Assembly (NCBI GenBank): GCA_027533385.1
Contig: JAPZUE010000007.1
Location: 186,001 to 250,000 of the forward strand
Source: Rhizobium sp.
GTDB taxonomy: Bacteria > Pseudomonadota > Alphaproteobacteria > Rhizobiales > Rhizobiaceae
DNA: 64,000 nucleotides
Reading direction: 5' to 3'
The position numbers and the translations under genes are program-made. Shown here one piece after another: positions 60,716 to 64,000 of the stretch (position 1 is its first letter; every line of letters starts with the position of its first letter). The notes beneath the pieces were generated by a model, which saw only the letters and a list, made by a program, of their open reading frames with translations, had not been told where the DNA came from and did not search any database.

Positions 60716-61168
60716 ATGCCTCAGTTCGAAACCCGCCGCCCTGTCAAGCACTCGCCCGACCGCATGTATGCGCTTGTCGCCGACATCGAGCGCTATCCGG
60801 AATTCTTACCCCTCTGCGAAGCGCTGACCATTCGCTCGCGCCGCGAACGCGACGGTAAGGAACTGCTGCTGGCCGACATGACGGTGGGCTACAAGGCGAT
60901 CCGCGAGACCTTCACCACACAGGTTCTCCTGACGGCTGCCGAGCGTGCCATCGACGTCAAATACATCGAGGGTCCGTTCAGATATCTCGACAATCGCTGG
61001 CGCTTCGAAGAGGCAGGCGAGGGCGGTTGCTCGGTGCATTTCTACATCGACTATGAGTTCAAGAACCGCATCCTTGGCGCCCTGATGGGCTCTATGTTCG
61101 ACCGCGCCTTCCGCATGTTTTCGGAAGCCTTCGAGGAGCGCGCCGACAAGATCTATGCCGGCGCCTGA
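60716..61168 (+). CDS. Coq10/RatA-type START-domain protein
   Basis: A 150-residue SRPBCC/START-fold protein of the polyketide-cyclase-like Coq10 family. YALVADIERYPEFLPLCEAL and IEGPFRYLDNRWRFE are characteristic. In eukaryotes Coq10 binds ubiquinone; the E. coli homologue RatA was described as a ribosome-association toxin. In alphaproteobacteria next to lipA the ubiquinone role seems likelier, but this is inference. It overlaps the convergent cinA by 16 bases. Confidence 0.88.
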   Translation: MPQFETRRPVKHSPDRMYALVADIERYPEFLPLCEALTIRSRRERDGKELLLADMTVGYKAIRETFTTQVLLTAAERAIDVKYIEGPFRYLDNRWRFEEAGEGGCSVHFYIDYEFKNRILGALMGSMFDRAFRMFSEAFEERADKIYAGA

Positions 61169-61659
61169 GCCGCGGCTGCCAGCATCGCCAGCGCTGTCCT
61201 GACCGTTGCGAGCCGAACCTGATCACGGCCGATATCGCCGTAGCGCATTTCCCGGTGATCGATCAGCCCGCTTCGGGTCGTCAATGCCAGATGCACCAGC
61301 CCGACCGGCTTCTCCGCCGATCCTCCGCCCGGCCCGGCAATACCGGTCACCGCAACGGCGACCTCGGCATCAGAGCGCATGAGTGCGCCATGCGCCATCT
61401 GCAGGGCGGTCTCCATCGAGACGGCCCCGAAACTCTCTAGCGTGTCGGAGCTAACGCCGAGCAAATCCTTCTTGGCCTGGTTGGTATAGGTGACGAAGCC
61501 CCGATCGACGACCGCAGATGATCCGGAAATCTCCGTCAGTGCGCCTGCGATCAACCCGCCCGTGCAGGATTCCGCCGTTGCGATCATCCAGCCAAGCTCG
61601 CGATAGGCCGCGATGATCGACGCTGCCTTTTCCTCGATATCCGCCGGATAAAGCCCCAT
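61153..61659 (-). CDS. Nicotinamide-nucleotide amidohydrolase (CinA C-terminal domain, PncC)
   Basis: A 168-residue CinA C-terminal-domain protein. ATAESCTGGLIAGALTEISGSSAV and VAVTGIAGPGGGSAEKPVGLV are the PncC signatures, including the nucleophile Ser in ESCTGG. It deamidates nicotinamide mononucleotide in the NAD salvage cycle. It lacks the CinA N-terminal domain. Its start overlaps the ispDF stop by one base, indicating coupling. Confidence 0.93.
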   Translation of the reverse strand: MGLYPADIEEKAASIIAAYRELGWMIATAESCTGGLIAGALTEISGSSAVVDRGFVTYTNQAKKDLLGVSSDTLESFGAVSMETALQMAHGALMRSDAEVAVAVTGIAGPGGGSAEKPVGLVHLALTTRSGLIDHREMRYGDIGRDQVRLATVRTALAMLAAAAQAPA

Positions 61660-62867
61660 CAGTCAGTTCCTTGGAAGACGACGGTCGCCGTGGCAATCGC
61701 TGCGATACCCTCGCGGCGACCGATAAAGCCGATCTTTTCATTCGTCGTCGCCTTCACCGAGCAGCGATCGAGCGAAATACCAAGGATTTCCGCGAGCTTT
61801 TCCCGCATGGCCTGTCGATGCGGCCCGATCTTAGGCGCTTCGGCAATTAGCGAAATGTCGGCATTCATGATCGTGCCGCCGGCCTCGCGCACGATCTTTG
61901 CCGCATGCTCCAGAAAAATCCGAGATGGCGCACCCTTCCATTGCATGTCCGACGGTGGGAAATGGTCGCCGATATCGCCGGCCCCGCAGGTGGCGAGCAG
62001 CGCGTCGGTCAGCGCATGCAGCGCGACATCCGCATCCGAGTGTCCTTTGAGTTTCTGGTCGTGCGGAATGAAGATCCCGCAGAGCGTCACCCCGTCTCCG
62101 GGCTCGAGTTGGTGCACGTCATAGCCGTTTCCGGTGCGAACGTCGGGCAGGGCGCTGCCCTTCAGCTTCTCGTCGGCCATGGCGATATCCCTCTTCACGG
62201 TCAGTTTGACATTGTCGATCGATCCCTCGACCAGATGAACCGGAATGCCGGCCCATTCGGCAATCGAGGCGTCGTCGGTAAAGTCGGATCCGGCCTCAAG
62301 CGCCGCCCGTTCATGGGCGCTGAGGATGCTCTGGTAGTGGAAACTTTGCGGCGTCTGCGCGGCATGGAGGTCCTTGCGTGGCACGGTATCCGTGACGATC
62401 TTTGCGGCATTCGCCCGCTTGATCGTGTCAGACACGGCAACGGCTGGAAGAACCGCTGGCTTGCCCGCCGCGAGCTCCTCCGCGATCCGATAGAGAAGTG
62501 CCGGTTCGGCAAACGGCCGCACGCCGTCATGGATCATCACGGAGCTGATGTTGCTCGCGCGCAGCGCCCTCAGGCCGTTGAGCACGGATTCCTGTCGCGT
62601 TGCGCCACCGGTGACGACAAGAAGCGCATGCCTTGCGGGCAGGTCCGAAACGGCTGCGTCGAAAAGCGCGCGATCATCGGGGTGAATGACGACAACGACG
62701 GGACCACTTTTGGGCCAGTCGAGGAAGAGTTTCAGGGTGCGCCAGATGACCGGCTTTCCACCGATCCGCCGATACTGCTTGGGTCCCTCGACCGATGCGC
62801 CGGCGCGCTCGCCGCGGCCTGCGGCAACAACGACGATCCCGATTGTTCCGCTCAGCTCTTGCTCCAT
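61659..62867 (-). CDS. ispDF: Bifunctional IspD/IspF enzyme of isoprenoid synthesis
   Basis: Fused enzyme for the third and fifth MEP-pathway steps. IspD part (about 1-230): [20 protein letters not shown] and [12 protein letters not shown]. IspF part (about 245-402): [12 protein letters not shown] with metal ligands, [18 protein letters not shown] and [12 protein letters not shown]. Such fusions are typical of alphaproteobacteria. ATG at 62867 starts the conserved part; ATG at 62891 would add eight residues. It is divergent from dusB. Confidence 0.96.
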   Translation of the reverse strand: MEQELSGTIGIVVVAAGRGERAGASVEGPKQYRRIGGKPVIWRTLKLFLDWPKSGPVVVVIHPDDRALFDAAVSDLPARHALLVVTGGATRQESVLNGLRALRASNISSVMIHDGVRPFAEPALLYRIAEELAAGKPAVLPAVAVSDTIKRANAAKIVTDTVPRKDLHAAQTPQSFHYQSILSAHERAALEAGSDFTDDASIAEWAGIPVHLVEGSIDNVKLTVKRDIAMADEKLKGSALPDVRTGNGYDVHQLEPGDGVTLCGIFIPHDQKLKGHSDADVALHALTDALLATCGAGDIGDHFPPSDMQWKGAPSRIFLEHAAKIVREAGGTIMNADISLIAEAPKIGPHRQAMREKLAEILGISLDRCSVKATTNEKIGFIGRREGIAAIATATVVFQGTD

Positions 62868-62968
62868 CGCCCCGCCTGGTCCATGACACATTTCCTTTGC
62901 AACCGTGCTCTATCGGCTCAAAACGACCTTTTCCAGCATTTGCCCGAATTTTTGTCGATGCGTGACCT

Positions 62969-62995
62969 TTGCCTCTTGGCAAGCCATCGATGGCT
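62969..62995. repeat. Nested inverted repeats in the ispDF-dusB spacer
   Basis: TTGCC-tctt-GGCAA (62969-62982) is followed by the perfect 14-base palindrome AGCCATCGATGGCT (62982-62995). They lie in the divergent promoter region, about 45 bases before the dusB start. They could be an operator or simply RNA leader structure; no regulator is identified. Confidence 0.4.
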
Positions 62996-63040
62996 GGCTA
63001 AAAATAGTGCAAATACATTCTTTGCCTGAAAGATAATCAG

Positions 63041-64000
63041 TTGGTTTCTGTCGCCTTGGACACGCCATTCAGCATCGGCCCGGTTCCCGTCCGGAACCGG
63101 GTGGTGCTTGCGCCAATGTCCGGTGTCACAGATCTGCCGTTCCGTCAGCTGGCCTTCCGCTTCGGGGCGGGCCTTGTCGTGACCGAAATGGTGGCAAGCC
63201 GCGAACTGGTCTTCAATGCCGCAGAAAGCTGGACGCGTCTGAAGGGCGCGGGCCTGACCCCGCACATGGTGCAGCTTGCCGGCCGCGAAGCAAAATGGCT
63301 TGCAGAAGCAGCAGTTATCGCCGAGGCCAACGGCGCCGATGTCATCGACATCAATATGGGCTGCCCGGCCAAGAAGGTCATCGGCGGCTATGCCGGCTCC
63401 GCCCTGATGCGCGAGCCGGATCATGCCCTGTCCTTGATCGAGGCAACGGTCAAGGCCGTGAAGATCCCGGTGACCGTGAAGATGCGCCTCGGCTGGGACG
63501 AGACGTCGATCAACGCGCCTCACATCGCATCCCGTGCGGAAGCCGCAGGCGTGCAGCTGATCACCGTGCATGGTCGCACCCGCATGCAGTTTTATGAAGG
63601 GCGTGCAAACTGGGATGCGATTGCCGCTGTCCGTGACGCGATCCGCATCCCCTTGATCGCCAATGGCGACGTCGAGACTGTAGCCGACGCTGAGGAGATC
63701 CTGCGCCGCTCTGGAGCCGATGCCGTCATGGTCGGGCGCGGCTGCCAGGGGAGGCCCTGGCATGCGGGTGTGCTCGCGGGTCAAGATGGCCCAGCCGCGT
63801 CGGAAATCCCGAACCTTGTTGTCGAACACTACCGGGCCATGCTGGAGCATTACGGCGTTGAGGTCGGTATTCGTCACGCCCGCAAACATCTGGGCTGGTA
63901 TCTCGAGCGCTATGCGCCCGGTCTCGCACCAGATGCCAAAGCAGCCATCATGACATCGAAGAATGCCGAAGACGTGGCCAAGGCTCTGGAGCACTCGCTC
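63041..64000 (+). CDS. dusB: tRNA-dihydrouridine synthase DusB (partial)
   Basis: Runs off the window after 320 codons. FMN-dependent TIM barrel that reduces uridines in tRNA: VVLAPMSGVTDLPFRQLAFRFG, INMGCPAKKVIGGYAGSALM with the catalytic Cys, VKMRLGWD, VHGRTRMQFYEGRANWD and VMVGRGCQGRPW. In rhizobia this nifR3-type gene precedes ntrBC. There is no ATG before the conserved region; TTG at 63041 or 63056 are possible starts. Confidence 0.92.
   Translation, partial: MVSVALDTPFSIGPVPVRNRVVLAPMSGVTDLPFRQLAFRFGAGLVVTEMVASRELVFNAAESWTRLKGAGLTPHMVQLAGREAKWLAEAAVIAEANGADVIDINMGCPAKKVIGGYAGSALMREPDHALSLIEATVKAVKIPVTVKMRLGWDETSINAPHIASRAEAAGVQLITVHGRTRMQFYEGRANWDAIAAVRDAIRIPLIANGDVETVADAEEILRRSGADAVMVGRGCQGRPWHAGVLAGQDGPAASEIPNLVVEHYRAMLEHYGVEVGIRHARKHLGWYLERYAPGLAPDAKAAIMTSKNAEDVAKALEHSL

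Overview
This window is a stretch of a high-GC alphaproteobacterial chromosome, almost certainly from the Rhizobiaceae (Agrobacterium/Rhizobium/Sinorhizobium relatives). The reasons are the lpxD-fabZ-lpxA-lpxI-lpxB lipid A cluster with LpxI instead of LpxH, the fused ispDF gene, the pyruvate dehydrogenase cluster with a lipoyl domain on E1-beta, a LexA site of the GTTC-N7-GTTC type, and CtrA-type boxes. Most of the window is core housekeeping DNA. I saw no rRNA, tRNA, CRISPR array or prophage.

Layout. Bases 1-4481: lipid A synthesis, with many overlapping start/stop codons. Bases 4478-9078: a zinc-homeostasis block (COG0523 metallochaperone, znuA, znuC, znuB, zur) with three Zur-like operators. 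Bases 9090-14218: a minus-strand envelope and signalling stretch (gamma-carbonic anhydrase, a small unknown protein, a D,D-carboxypeptidase with a SPOR domain, a membrane protein behind a CtrA-type box, a LapG-like cysteine protease and a double-PilZ protein). Bases 14252-14534 hold a candidate small RNA. Bases 14535-31218: assorted genes (rhomboid, CBS, patatin, hisI-folE, IscU-like scaffold, yidD, thrS, acyltransferase, nitroreductase, flavin reductase, DUF2336, AI-2E-type permease, parE, a secreted hydrolase).

Bases 31364-47446: tpiA-secG-pyrG, then minus-strand moeA-moaC-trpC-trpD-ppiD and gltA, then comEC/lexA, then DUF1003-VOC-kdsA. By memory of other rhizobia, the moeA-to-lexA block appears to have been placed between pyrG and the kdsA unit, and gltX is absent from its usual site beside comEC. 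Bases 47465-59141: a chemoreceptor, eno, an ftsB-like gene, pdhA-pdhB-pdhC, an SGNH hydrolase, a DUF465 protein behind a perfect FNR/FixK-type box, lpdA, a GlsB-type membrane protein and lipA. The enolase, pyruvate dehydrogenase and lipoate genes together take 2-phosphoglycerate to acetyl-CoA and supply the lipoyl cofactor.

Bases 59142-60715 are the only clearly accessory DNA: a decayed IS3-type transposase with three in-frame stops, an AT-rich unknown membrane-protein frame, and two gene fragments, sitting between lipA and coq10. Core synteny then resumes with coq10, cinA, ispDF and the start of dusB, which runs off the window end. No single large new system is evident. The best leads are the candidate sRNA at about 14388-14485, the FNR-type box before the DUF465 gene, the two CtrA-type boxes, the hairpin over the ribosome-binding site of the LapG-like protease, and the lipA-coq10 accessory patch.
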